A DNA stretch of 27,450 bases from Alphaproteobacteria bacterium (lineage in GTDB: Bacteria > Pseudomonadota > Alphaproteobacteria > Rhizobiales > Xanthobacteraceae): contig VAZU01000012.1 in NCBI GenBank assembly GCA_005884745.1, positions 1-27,450 on the forward strand, read 5' to 3'. A program made the translations under genes and the position numbers. The stretch's first letter is position 1; each line of letters starts with the position of its first letter. This document shows, piece after piece, positions 1 through 7,948 of this stretch. The notes beneath the pieces are model-generated. The model made no database searches. It saw only the letters and a list, made by a program, of their open reading frames with translations, and was not told the DNA's origin.

Positions 1-297
1 CGGTTGCGCTTCGACATCCGTGTCGGCCTGGCAGTTCCGCGCAAGGCGAGGAGGGAGCTTCCCTCGGATTCCCCGGTGGACCTCGGTTTTCGTGCCGTCT
101 CCGAACCCGCATGCCAAGCGCGCGTGCCCTTTACGGCCGTCCGCACTGCAATCAACAATTCTTCATGGCGTCTATAAAATCTTAAGCTGTAATTTGACGA
201 ATTGAATCGCCTTAGGCCTTTGAGTTACCTGCACCTTTTCTGAAAATACCACCGCAAAAAGGGGCGCTTTCCGCGCCCGGAGGAGCTTCCGGGCCAT
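1..297. other. Intergenic region with no supported gene
   Basis: No convincing coding region, RNA gene or binding site is seen here. A 61-codon open frame at 20-205 on the plus strand has biased composition and no recognisable family. The part from about 165 to 250 is markedly more A+T-rich than its surroundings and could hold a promoter, but no clear -35/-10 pair stands out. The stretch is bounded on the right by a palindromic repeat that follows the histidine kinase stop codon. Confidence 0.5.
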
Positions 298-345
298 TTG
301 CCTGCCCCGCCGAGCGCGGCGAGACCCAAAGCGTGCTCAGCCGCC

Positions 346-440
346 GTTCCGGCCCCACCCGGCCCGCTGCCTCCGGCAGCTCGCCACCCTCTCCGCGTTG
401 CGGGGAGGGATCAGCCCGCGCACACCCGCGGGCCCGCGTG
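346..440. repeat. GC-rich palindromic intergenic repeat
   Basis: Two stem-loops lie in tandem: GCTGCC/GGCAGC at 366-380 and a longer one at 387-409 pairing CCCTCTCCGC with GCGGGGAGGG. They are preceded by a CCCCACCC tract. The same order (CCCCACCC-like tract, GC hairpin, CCTCCCC-type hairpin) is seen at 7091-7190 and 17189-17311, so this is one copy of a dispersed repeat family in this genome. It sits immediately downstream of the histidine kinase stop at 444 (minus strand) and could also act as that gene's terminator. Confidence 0.6.
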
Positions 441-443
441 TCG

Positions 444-1913
444 TCACGCCCGCGCCCGCTCGCCGCGCCGGGCGCCAAGCTCGACCGCGCGGTCGGGAAT
501 GATGAGCCGGAACGTCGCCCCGATGGTGCCCTCGACGAGGCGGATCTCGCCGCCGTGGGCGCGCACGAGCTCGGAGGCGATGGCAAGCCCGAGCCCGGTG
601 CCGCCGGGGCGGGTCGAGCCCTGGAACGCTTCGAACAGATGCTCCCGGGTTCTCGCGCTCAGGCCCGGGCCGGTGTCGGAGACCTCGATCGCCACCACGG
701 CGCCCTCGCGCCGGCCGGTGACGCGGACCTGGTCGCGGCCGGGCTCGTTGGGCGCGCGGGTCTCCAGCGCCTGCACGGCGTTGCGGGCGAGATTGAGCAG
801 CACGCGGAACAGCTGATCGGGGTCGGCATCGACCATGAGTCCGCGCTCGACCGCGCCGACCCAGCGGATGTTCGCCTCCGGGCCGAGCTCCAGGGTCTCG
901 CGCACCTCCTCGACCAGCGGCTCGAGCGCCACCATCCGGCGATCCGGCGGCGGCTCCTGGGCCTGGCCGTACGAGAGCGTCGACTGGCAGAACGCGATCG
1001 CCCTTTCCAGCGCGCGCATCAGTTTCGGCGCGAAGCGCTGCACGCTCGGATCGTTCAGGCTCGAGAGCCGGTCCGAGAACAGCTGCGCGGAGACCAGCAG
1101 GTTGCGCAAATCGTGATTGATCTTGGACACCGCGAGCCCGAGCGCGGCGAGCCGGCTCTTGTGCTGCAGCATGGAGGCGAGGTCGCCCTGCATGGCCGCG
1201 AGCTCGCGCTCGGCAATGCCGATCTCGTCGCGCCGGCGCGAGGCTGCGATGATGCGCGCGGGATTCTCCGGATCGCCGCGGAACGCCATCATGTTGGCGG
1301 TGATGCGCCGCATCGGCCGCACGAACAGATAGTGCAGGGCGAAATAGACCAGCGACGCGGTGATGCCGGAGATGATCAGCGAGAGCACCAGGATGTTGCG
1401 CGAGAACCGCCACATGGCCCGCTGCAGCGGCGCCTCCTCCATGACGGTCTCGATGAACTCGCCGCCCATCGGCGCCGGACCCACCACCCGCATCAGGTCG
1501 TGCCGGCCGGACAACAGCGTCACCACCGCGTCGGCGATGGCGCGGAACGCGGACACCTCGCGCATGTCGTAGTCGTGGGCGACCGGCGGCAGGTTGTCCG
1601 CGCTGGCCAGCATGCGCCGGGTGTTCCCCATCTTCATGGCGATGGCCTTGGCGCCGACGTCCTCGAGGATTTTCCGCGTCAGGCCCTCCGGCACGGCGCC
1701 GCGCGGGGGCACCGCGTCGAGCACGAGCGCCGCGGTGTGCGCGGACGCCAGCCGGTCCTTGAGCCAATTGACCCGGAAATTGGCCATCGAGGGCACATAG
1801 ATCAGCACCTCCGCGATCATCACGAACAGGATCGTGAGGACGAGGAGCTTGCCCGACAGCCCGAGACGCGAAGGGCGCGGATCGATTGCACCCGTTGCCG
1901 TCGTTTCCGTCAT
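444..1913 (-). CDS. Membrane-bound sensor histidine kinase (orphan)
   Basis: A 489-residue inner-membrane sensor kinase. There is an N-terminal membrane segment (about residues 22-40), a periplasmic sensing region (about 41-170) and a second membrane segment (about 173-198). A HAMP-like linker follows. The DHp helix carries the phospho-acceptor H267 in SKINHDLRN. The HATPase domain has an N box at about 374-381 (LNLARNAV), a G1 box DTGPGL at 413-418 and a G2 box GGTGLGLA at 437-444. The frame stays open upstream, but the start at 1913 is chosen because the membrane segment follows directly and a GGGA lies upstream; the upstream extension overlaps the oxidoreductase gene and has shadow-like composition. 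No response regulator is encoded nearby, so its partner is unknown. It follows the TVP38 and oxidoreductase genes in the same direction and may be co-transcribed with them. Confidence 0.85.
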   Translation of the reverse strand: MTETTATGAIDPRPSRLGLSGKLLVLTILFVMIAEVLIYVPSMANFRVNWLKDRLASAHTAALVLDAVPPRGAVPEGLTRKILEDVGAKAIAMKMGNTRRMLASADNLPPVAHDYDMREVSAFRAIADAVVTLLSGRHDLMRVVGPAPMGGEFIETVMEEAPLQRAMWRFSRNILVLSLIISGITASLVYFALHYLFVRPMRRITANMMAFRGDPENPARIIAASRRRDEIGIAERELAAMQGDLASMLQHKSRLAALGLAVSKINHDLRNLLVSAQLFSDRLSSLNDPSVQRFAPKLMRALERAIAFCQSTLSYGQAQEPPPDRRMVALEPLVEEVRETLELGPEANIRWVGAVERGLMVDADPDQLFRVLLNLARNAVQALETRAPNEPGRDQVRVTGRREGAVVAIEVSDTGPGLSARTREHLFEAFQGSTRPGGTGLGLAIASELVRAHGGEIRLVEGTIGATFRLIIPDRAVELGARRGERARA

Positions 1914-2005
1914 TGCTGGTCCCGGCCAATGAACCGGCCGAAAAGGCCGGATATTCCCTCTTATCATAGGGCGCTGCCCGAATTTGGGCGGAAAAATGCG
2001 CGCCG

Positions 2006-3427
2006 TCAGCCAAATTGGCGCAGCAGCGCGATGATGCGCCGCACCCAGGGGCTCGCCGCGCCGAGAGCGAAATAGGTCACTGCGGCACGTTTGCCGATCT
2101 CGCCGAGCGTCGGATACGGCAGCACGGCCGCGGCAAAAGCCCGGATGTTGAGCCCCTCCTGGACGGCGAGCGACCAGGGCGCGATCAGCTCGCCCGCCTG
2201 CGCGCCGACGATGGTGGCGCCCAGAACGCGGCCGCTGCGGCTCGTCACCACCTTGATGTGACCTCTTATCTCGCGTTCGGCCTGCGCGCGGTCGTTCTCG
2301 TGGTAGGGCCAGCGCAGCACCCGGATCGCGCCGCGCCTGTTCTTGGCTTCGGCCTCGGTCAAGCCGACCTGCGCCAGCTCGGGATCCGTGTAGGTCACCC
2401 ACGGCATGGCATCGTTCCTGGCCCGGACCGGCAACCGGAACAGCGCGTTCCGGATGACGAGGCCCGCATGATAGTTGGACACGTGCGTGAACTGCAGGCC
2501 GCCGATGGCATCGCCGATCGCATAGACCCGGCGGTTGGTGGTCTTGAGCCCCTTGCCGACCGTTATGCCGCGAGCTTCATGGCGGATGCCGGCGGCTTGC
2601 AAGTCGAGCCCCTCGACACTGGCGCGCCGTCCCGTCGCGACCAGCAGATGGCTGGCTTCGATCGTCTCGGCGCCGCCGGGGCCTTCGAGCGCCAACTTGA
2701 TGCCCGATCCGGCCGCGGCCCCGAGCACCTTGGTGTGCGCCCGGATCTCGATCCCCTCGCGGGCGAGCGCATCGAGCACGACGGCGGCACATTCCGGATC
2801 GTCCTTGGCGAGCGGGCTCGCCGCTTCGATCACGATCACTTCCGCCCCCAGGCGGCGAAACGCTTGCGCGAGCTCGACCCCGATCGGGCCGCCGCCGATC
2901 ACCGCGAGGCGCCGCGGACATTCGGCGAGATCGAAGATGGTCTCGTTGGTGAAATATTGCACCCGGTCGAGGCCGGGAATCGGCGGCACCGCCGGAGCGG
3001 AGCCGGTTGCCAGCACGAAGCGCCGCGCCGTGATCTCGAATTCGCCGACCGCGACCGTGCGGCGGTCCTTGAAGCGCGCGGCGCCGCTAATGACCCGCAC
3101 GCCGAGCCCGGTGAAGCGCTCGACCGAATCATTGGGGGCGATCGCGGCGATGACCCGATGCACGTGCGCGTGCACTTTGGCGAAATCGACCTGCGGCCGC
3201 TGCGCCGCAATGCCGAACGGCGCCCCGCGCCGGAATGCGTCGGCGTGCTTGGCCGCGGCCAGCAGCGCTTTGGAAGGCACGCAGCCGTAGTTGAGGCAGT
3301 CGCCCCCCATCTTGCCTTTTTCGATCAGCACCACCTCGACGCCGAACGCCGCCGCCGCCGCGGCGACCGAAAGCCCGCCGGAGCCGGCGCCGATCACGCA
3401 GAGGTCTGGGGTCAGGATTTCGGTCAT
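2006..3427 (-). CDS. FAD-dependent pyridine nucleotide-disulfide oxidoreductase (dihydrolipoamide dehydrogenase/MerA-like)
   Basis: A 473-residue flavoprotein of the class I disulfide oxidoreductase family. The N-terminal FAD-binding Rossmann motif is GAGSGG (13-18). The redox-active cysteines are C44 and C49 in GGDCLNYGCVPSK. A second Rossmann motif VIGGGPIGVE binds NAD(P)H, and the second FAD motif is AIGDA. The dimerisation domain is complete, but the usual HxxPT..E catalytic histidine motif reads LPYPTLGE, so the His of the His-Glu pair is absent. It is therefore probably not a true lipoamide dehydrogenase or mercuric reductase, and its substrate is unknown. Start at 3427 is chosen at the MTEILTPDLCVIG sequence directly before the Rossmann fold; a 16-codon upstream extension is not needed. 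The gene lies 153 bases downstream of a TVP38 gene, an association seen widely in bacteria. Confidence 0.85.
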   Translation of the reverse strand: MTEILTPDLCVIGAGSGGLSVAAAAAAFGVEVVLIEKGKMGGDCLNYGCVPSKALLAAAKHADAFRRGAPFGIAAQRPQVDFAKVHAHVHRVIAAIAPNDSVERFTGLGVRVISGAARFKDRRTVAVGEFEITARRFVLATGSAPAVPPIPGLDRVQYFTNETIFDLAECPRRLAVIGGGPIGVELAQAFRRLGAEVIVIEAASPLAKDDPECAAVVLDALAREGIEIRAHTKVLGAAAGSGIKLALEGPGGAETIEASHLLVATGRRASVEGLDLQAAGIRHEARGITVGKGLKTTNRRVYAIGDAIGGLQFTHVSNYHAGLVIRNALFRLPVRARNDAMPWVTYTDPELAQVGLTEAEAKNRRGAIRVLRWPYHENDRAQAEREIRGHIKVVTSRSGRVLGATIVGAQAGELIAPWSLAVQEGLNIRAFAAAVLPYPTLGEIGKRAAVTYFALGAASPWVRRIIALLRQFG

Positions 3428-3580
3428 CGCGCATTCGCTCGTCGCACGGGAAGCCAATCTATTCGCATTCGCCACAAGGCGCGACCGTGCCTGGGAATCT
3501 GGGAGAGTTGAATGTTGGAGTCTCTCGAGGCGGCGCCTTCCGTCGCCTCGCTTGCGCCTTGCAAGCGCGCTCGGCTTGCC

Positions 3581-4393
3581 TCAGGAATTGGCGGAATTGC
3601 GGGCGCGCCAGCGTCGCAGCAGAATGGGGATCAACGCAATCAATCCCAGCGCCGCCAGCGCCGCCAACAGCTGCGGCGTGAGCGCCGCCGCCATATCGAA
3701 ATGCAGACGGCAGTCGCTCCGTCCGGCGGCGAGGCAGGCACGAAACGCCGCGCCTTCGGCGCGGATCACGCTATCGAGCCCTTCCCCCACCAGCGCATAG
3801 GCGAAGGTTCCCGGAACGATCCCGAGCGCGGTCGCGCCGACGAAGGTGGCAAGCCTCACGCCGACAAGCGCGGGGGCCAGGTTGACCAGCCAGAACGGAA
3901 AGATCGGCACGAGGCGGAGGAACAGCAGATAGCTGAACGCGTCCGACCGCAAGCCGTTGGCGATGTTCTGGGCACGCGGTCCGGCGCAGCGTATGAGGGA
4001 TTCGCCGCACGCCGTGCGCGCGATGGAAAAGATGATGGTGGCGCCCGTGGTGCCGCCTGCGATTGCGGCAAGGCCGCCGGCGAGCCAGCCGAACAGGATG
4101 CCGCCGCAAATGGTCAGCACGGCCGCGCCCGGGACCGACAGCGCCGCGACCGCGACGTAGAGCGCCACGAACGCGGCGATGGCGGCCGTGTAATGCTCGG
4201 CCACGAACGCGTCGATGCCGGCGCGGTGCCGCACCAGCGTCTCGAACGACAATTGCCGATGCCAGCCCATCGCCAGGATGACGACCATGAGAACCACCAT
4301 TGCGGCAAATGGCAAAAATCGCCGCAGCCGAAGCGGCCCGGCAACCGCCGGGCTGGGGCTCGGGACCACGACAGGTCGTCCCTCGTTCGGCAT
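3581..4393 (-). CDS. TVP38/TMEM64 family inner-membrane protein
   Basis: A 270-residue protein with several hydrophobic segments (about residues 27-43, 68-110, 115-125, 155-200, and a final helix at about 236-262). The family core is clear: an LTICGGILFGW segment and a later FLRLVPIFPFWLVNLAPAL-like segment, the conserved SNARE-associated/DedA-like motif. Members are thought to be transporters or lipid scramblase-related proteins, and the precise role here is unknown. A hydrophilic loop with two cysteines (about 218-232) precedes the last helix. The gene is first in a minus-strand run with the flavin disulfide oxidoreductase and the histidine kinase, suggesting a membrane or redox stress function, which is inference only. 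It is transcribed divergently from rpmH. Confidence 0.85.
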   Translation of the reverse strand: MPNEGRPVVVPSPSPAVAGPLRLRRFLPFAAMVVLMVVILAMGWHRQLSFETLVRHRAGIDAFVAEHYTAAIAAFVALYVAVAALSVPGAAVLTICGGILFGWLAGGLAAIAGGTTGATIIFSIARTACGESLIRCAGPRAQNIANGLRSDAFSYLLFLRLVPIFPFWLVNLAPALVGVRLATFVGATALGIVPGTFAYALVGEGLDSVIRAEGAAFRACLAAGRSDCRLHFDMAAALTPQLLAALAALGLIALIPILLRRWRARNSANS

Positions 4394-4572
4394 CGTCAGC
4401 AGCCCAGCGCGCGCCGCGCGGATCTATGGTCGGAAAACGACATGAAGCCCAGACATATACATGAAGCCGTCGCTTGCCGATGACCTTTCACCGGCATTTG
4501 ACGAGCTCGAGGCAGCCGACCCCGCGTCCGTGAAGGCGACCCGCGTCTTCTCTGTTGCATCGCAACCGCGCA

Positions 4573-4602
4573 TTGACTTGGCCGATCGCGGTCCCGTATA
4601 AG
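4573..4602 (+). promoter_or_regulatory. Promoter of the rpmH-rnpA-yidC operon
   Basis: TTGACT at 4573-4578 and TATAAG at 4597-4602 are separated by 18 bases, close to the housekeeping sigma-factor consensus. They lie about 110 bases upstream of the rpmH GTG start, leaving a leader rich in GC stem potential. The whole gap between the TVP38 start (4393) and rpmH (4712) is 318 bases. Apart from this promoter and the leader I see no gene in it; the divergent TVP38 promoter must also lie here but is not obvious. Confidence 0.65.
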
Positions 4603-4711
4603 CCGCGGGACTTTGCGCGGCCGGGCCGCCGGGCGATCGATCTCGAGCGCAGGGGCGCGGTTCGGCGCCGAACCCCGTGTCGGGCATCCCGCGCAATCCG
4701 GAGATCCATTC

Positions 4712-4846
4712 GTGAAGCGGACCTATCAACCCAGCAGGCTGGTGCGCAAGCGTCGGCATGGCTTTCGCGCCCGCATGGCAACCAAGGGCGGCCGCAGGGT
4801 GATCGCCGCGCGACGCGCACGCGGCCGCAAGCGGCTGAGTGCCTGA
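4712..4846 (+). CDS. rpmH: 50S ribosomal protein L34
   Basis: A 44-residue, highly basic protein with the L34 signature KRTYQPS at the N terminus and RHGFRARMATKGGR in the middle, full length for the family. It is a structural component of the large ribosomal subunit. Translation starts at a GTG codon preceded by GGAG at about 4700-4703; no ATG fits the conserved N terminus. The stop overlaps the start of rnpA by 8 bases, the classical rpmH-rnpA arrangement, so the two are translationally coupled. Confidence 0.96.
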   Translation: MKRTYQPSRLVRKRRHGFRARMATKGGRRVIAARRARGRKRLSA

Positions 4847-5267
4847 ACGCGCTGCCGGCGCGGCTTTGATCGAGCGGCTGAAGCAGCGGGCGGACTTTCT
4901 CGCCGCAGCCCGGGGGACCAAGGCCTCGGCATCGGCGTTCGTGCTCCAGACGCACCCTCGCCAGGACGCCGGGCCCGCGCGGTTCGGCTTCACCGTCGCC
5001 AAGAAGGTCGGCAATGCGGTCGAGCGCAACCGGGTGCGGCGCCGGCTCCGGGAAATGGTGAGGGCTTCGGCGGTGGCGGCGCGGCGCGGGCATGATTACG
5101 TGGTGATCGGCCGCAGGGCGGCACTTGCCCTGCCGTTCCCGCAATTGCTCGCCGAGTTCGAGCGTACGCTGCGGCACCTGCACCAGAGAATAGCCCGGCG
5201 ACAGCCGCAGAGCAGCGACACCAAGGCAAACCGGCGCCCAACCGCCGAGGACGAGAACCCGCGATGA
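4839..5267 (+). CDS. rnpA: Ribonuclease P protein component
   Basis: A 142-residue basic protein, the protein subunit of RNase P that helps the catalytic RNA mature tRNA 5' ends. The family signature is present at 63-72 (RNRVRRRLRE) with the preceding FGFTVAKKVGNAVE strand and a conserved HDYVVIGR segment. It starts with GTG at 4839, overlapping rpmH. An internal start near residue 11-12 would leave the conserved RLKQRADFLA intact, so the exact start is uncertain. The C-terminal tail is basic and of low complexity. It overlaps yidC by 4 bases (ATGA). Confidence 0.93.
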   Translation: MPERAAGAALIERLKQRADFLAAARGTKASASAFVLQTHPRQDAGPARFGFTVAKKVGNAVERNRVRRRLREMVRASAVAARRGHDYVVIGRRAALALPFPQLLAEFERTLRHLHQRIARRQPQSSDTKANRRPTAEDENPR

Positions 5268-7055
5268 ACGATAGCAAGAATACCATTCTCGCCATCGTGC
5301 TCTCCGGGCTCGTGTTGCTGATCTGGCAGTATTTCTTCGGACTGCCGTACCTCGAGAAGCAGAAGCAGGCCCAGCAGCCGCCGCAGCAGCAGTCCCAGCC
5401 CGTGGCCGGCGCGCCGACCCGGCCGCAGGAGCCGGGCAGCGCCGCGCAGCTCCCCACCGCGCCCGCGACCGGTCAGCCGGAGCACCCGCTTTCGCGCGGG
5501 GAAGCGCTTGCGAAATCGCCGCGCATCGCACTCGACACGCCACGCATCCGCGGCTCGGTCGCACTGGCCGGAGGACGCATCGACGACGTCGCGCTCAAGC
5601 AATATCACGAGACTATCGATCCCAATTCGCCGAATATCGAGTTGCTGTCGCCGTCCGGCAGCCCGCACCCGTTCTATGCAGAATTCGGCTGGCTGGCCGC
5701 GCCCGGCAGCGCGACGAGGCTGCCGGGCTCCGACACCGTTTGGCGCCAGCAGGGCTCCGGGAGTCTCGGCGTCGACCGGCCGGTGACGCTGACGTGGGAC
5801 AACGGCGAGGGCCTCGAGTTCCGCCGCACCATCTCGGTCGACGACAAATATCTGTTCAGCGTGCGGGATGAAGTGATCAACAAGGGCCAGGCGCCGGTGA
5901 CGCTGTCGCCCTATGCGCTGATCTCGCGCCACGGCACGCCGCCGACGCTCGGCTATTACATCCTGCACGAGGGGTTGATCGGCGAGCTCGGCGACAAGCT
6001 GGAAGAGGTGACTTACAAGACCATCGACGACAAGAAGACCATGACGTTCACGGATGCCAGGAACGGCTGCGACGCTGCTTCCTGACACCTCGGCGCGGCT
6101 CCAAGCGTCCTTCACGGCCGGAACCATCAACACGCTCCAGACCTACCAAACGGCCTATGTGCTCGACGCACAGACTCCACAGCCCGGCGGCACCGCGGCG
6201 GCCGACGCCCGGTTGTTCGCCGGCGCCAAGGAGGTCACGACCATCGACGCGTATGCGCAACAGCTCAAGCTCAACAACTTCGACAAGCTGATCGACTGGG
6301 GCTATTTGTATTTCATCACCAAGCCGATGTTCAAGCTGATCGATTATTTCTATCGGCTGGTCGGCAATTTCGGGGTCGCCATCCTCATCGTCACGGTGCT
6401 GGTCAAGCTGCTGTTCTTCCCGCTTGCCAACAAAGCCTATGCCTCGATGGCGAAGATGAAGGCGCTGCAGCCGCAGATGCAGGGGGTTCGCGAGCGCTAT
6501 CCCGACGACAAGGTCAAGCAGCAGCAGGAGATGATGGAGCTCTACAAGAAGGAGAAGATCAATCCGCTGGCCGGCTGCCTTCCGATCGTCATCCAGATCC
6601 CGGTGTTCTTCTCGCTCTACAAGGTGCTGTTCATCACCATCGAGATGCGCCACGCGCCGTTCTTCGGCTGGATCAAGGACTTGTCCGCGCCCGATCCGAC
6701 CACGGTGTTCAATCTGTTCGGGCTGATCCCCTGGGATCCCTCGCACCTGCCGCTGCTCGGGCCGTTCCTGATGCTCGGCGCTTGGCCGCTGGTCATGGGA
6801 TTCACCATGTGGCTGCAGATGAAGCTCAATCCGGCCCCGCCCGATCCGACCCAGAAGATGATGATGGATTGGATGCCGGTGATCTTCACCTTCATGCTGG
6901 CGAGTTTCTCCGCCGGCCTGGTGATCTACTGGGCGTGGAACAATCTGTTGTCGGTGATCCAGCAATCGATCATCATGCACAAGAACGGCGGCGCCAAGAT
7001 CGAGCTGTTCGACAATCTCAAATCCTTGTTCGCCAGGCGAAAGCCGCAAAGCTGA
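5264..7055 (+). pseudogene. yidC: Membrane protein insertase YidC, frameshifted by an internal deletion
   Basis: YidC inserts proteins into the inner membrane alone or with SecYEG. The first frame (5264-6085) encodes the N-terminal membrane helix (about residues 7-25), a Pro/Gln-rich linker and most of the periplasmic beta-sandwich domain, ending out of frame in TDARNGCDAAS. The remainder (ATG at 6054, frame to 7055) resumes at AATLLPDTSARLQ and carries the complete five-helix insertase core, including FGVAILIVTVLVKLLFFPLA and KEKINPLAGCLPIVIQIPVF. The conserved segment WLGITDKYW, expected between the halves, is missing. The total length is 3n+1, so 3n+2 bases are lost. Restoring 29 bases between two GGCTG words would give one frame of about 606 residues, normal for the family. 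YidC is essential, so a sequence error is a strong alternative to a real mutation. Confidence 0.85.
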
Positions 7056-7090
7056 ATCGCGGCGCCCTTGACCTCCCCTTCAGCGGAGAT

Positions 7091-7190
7091 CGGCGAGCCT
7101 GAAAGCGAGCGGGGTGGGGTTCCGATCATTCGCCCCGCCCCGCGCGCTTCGCGCGCGGCCCTCCCCGCCGGGGAGGGAACGGAGCTGCTC
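7091..7190. repeat. GC-rich palindromic intergenic repeat
   Basis: Located between yidC and engB. It contains a GGGGTGGGG/CGCCCCGCCCC inverted pair, a hairpin with a TTCG loop at 7140-7158 and a CCCTCCCC/GGGGAGGG hairpin at 7159-7177. The layout matches the copies at 346-440 and 17189-17311. It ends about 20 bases upstream of the engB start and may separate or attenuate transcription between yidC and engB. Confidence 0.65.
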
Positions 7191-7211
7191 GCACCATGAG
7201 CACGTGGATGC

Positions 7212-7886
7212 ATGCGTGAACCACCGCCACGGGATCCACTCCTTGCCGCGCCGGAGTTCACCGCGGCCGAGATCGAGGCCGGGCGCAAGCTGTTCGCCGC
7301 TGAATGGCGGTTCGTCGCAGCTGCCGGCTCGCTCGGCGTCCTGCCGGTCCTGGAAGGCGTCGAAGTCGCCTTTGCGGGGCGTTCCAACGTCGGCAAGTCG
7401 AGCCTCGTCAATGCATTGACGGGCCGCCGCGCGCTGGCGCGGATCTCGCGCACCCCCGGCCGTACGCAGGAGCTCATCTTCTTCTCGAGCGGGCAATCGC
7501 TGCGGCTCGTCGACCTGCCCGGCTACGGCTATGCGGCGGCGCCGAAGCAAAAAATCGCGGCATGGACCGGGCTGATCCAGGCCTACATCGCCGGCCGCGC
7601 CAATCTGGCGCGGGTCTACATCCTGATCGACGCCCGCCATCGCCTCAAGAATGCCGATGCGCCGCTGCTCGACATGCTCACCAAGATCGATCAGCTCGAC
7701 AACGCCGAGCTTGCGCCGGCGGCCGCCGCCCTTCAGCGCGCGATCGAGCGCCGGCCTGCGGCCTTTCCCGGCATTGTGGCGACCTCGACCCGGACCGGAG
7801 CCGGCATCCCCGAGCTGCGCGGGGCCATTGCTCGGGTGAAGGCGGAACGGGACCGCGGCGGATCGCAACGGCGCCTGGGCGGCTGA
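7212..7886 (+). CDS. engB: Ribosome biogenesis GTPase EngB/YihA/YsxC, apparently lacking about 11 internal residues
   Basis: A 224-residue TRAFAC-class GTPase needed for 50S subunit assembly. Visible motifs are G1 GRSNVGKSS (56-64), the G2 region SRTPGRTQ, G3 DLPGYGYA (101-108), G4 TKID (157-160) and a G5-like TSTRTGAGIPELR. In the family, the helix LLDML is followed by about eleven residues forming a strand (consensus like DKAAVSYQVVL) before TKxD. Here LLDML runs directly into TKID at 7675-7683. The reading frame is kept, so the gene looks intact by length, but a core beta strand beside the nucleotide pocket is missing. Start 7212 is the first ATG in frame, just after a palindromic repeat. 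Either a real in-frame deletion or a consensus error; the family assignment itself is secure. Confidence 0.88.
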   Translation: MREPPPRDPLLAAPEFTAAEIEAGRKLFAAEWRFVAAAGSLGVLPVLEGVEVAFAGRSNVGKSSLVNALTGRRALARISRTPGRTQELIFFSSGQSLRLVDLPGYGYAAAPKQKIAAWTGLIQAYIAGRANLARVYILIDARHRLKNADAPLLDMLTKIDQLDNAELAPAAAALQRAIERRPAAFPGIVATSTRTGAGIPELRGAIARVKAERDRGGSQRRLGG

Positions 7887-7948
7887 TCGCCCCTTCCGCG
7901 CGGGCGCGCGCACCGTTAAAACGACGGCGAACCACAGCGAGCCCGCCC

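Noticed and set aside
333..2075. Long plus-strand open frame of 580 codons opposite the histidine kinase
   Set aside because: Composition is Arg/His/Gly-rich and shadow-like, with no family motifs; the minus-strand kinase explains the region.
4424..5564. Long minus-strand frames opposite rpmH, rnpA and yidC
   Set aside because: Shadow-like composition, no motifs, and they overlap well-supported genes on the other strand.
6040..6090. Programmed ribosomal frameshift joining the two yidC parts
   Set aside because: A shift would rejoin the frames but would not supply the conserved WLGITDKYW residues, and no slippery heptamer or following structure typical of frameshift sites is seen.
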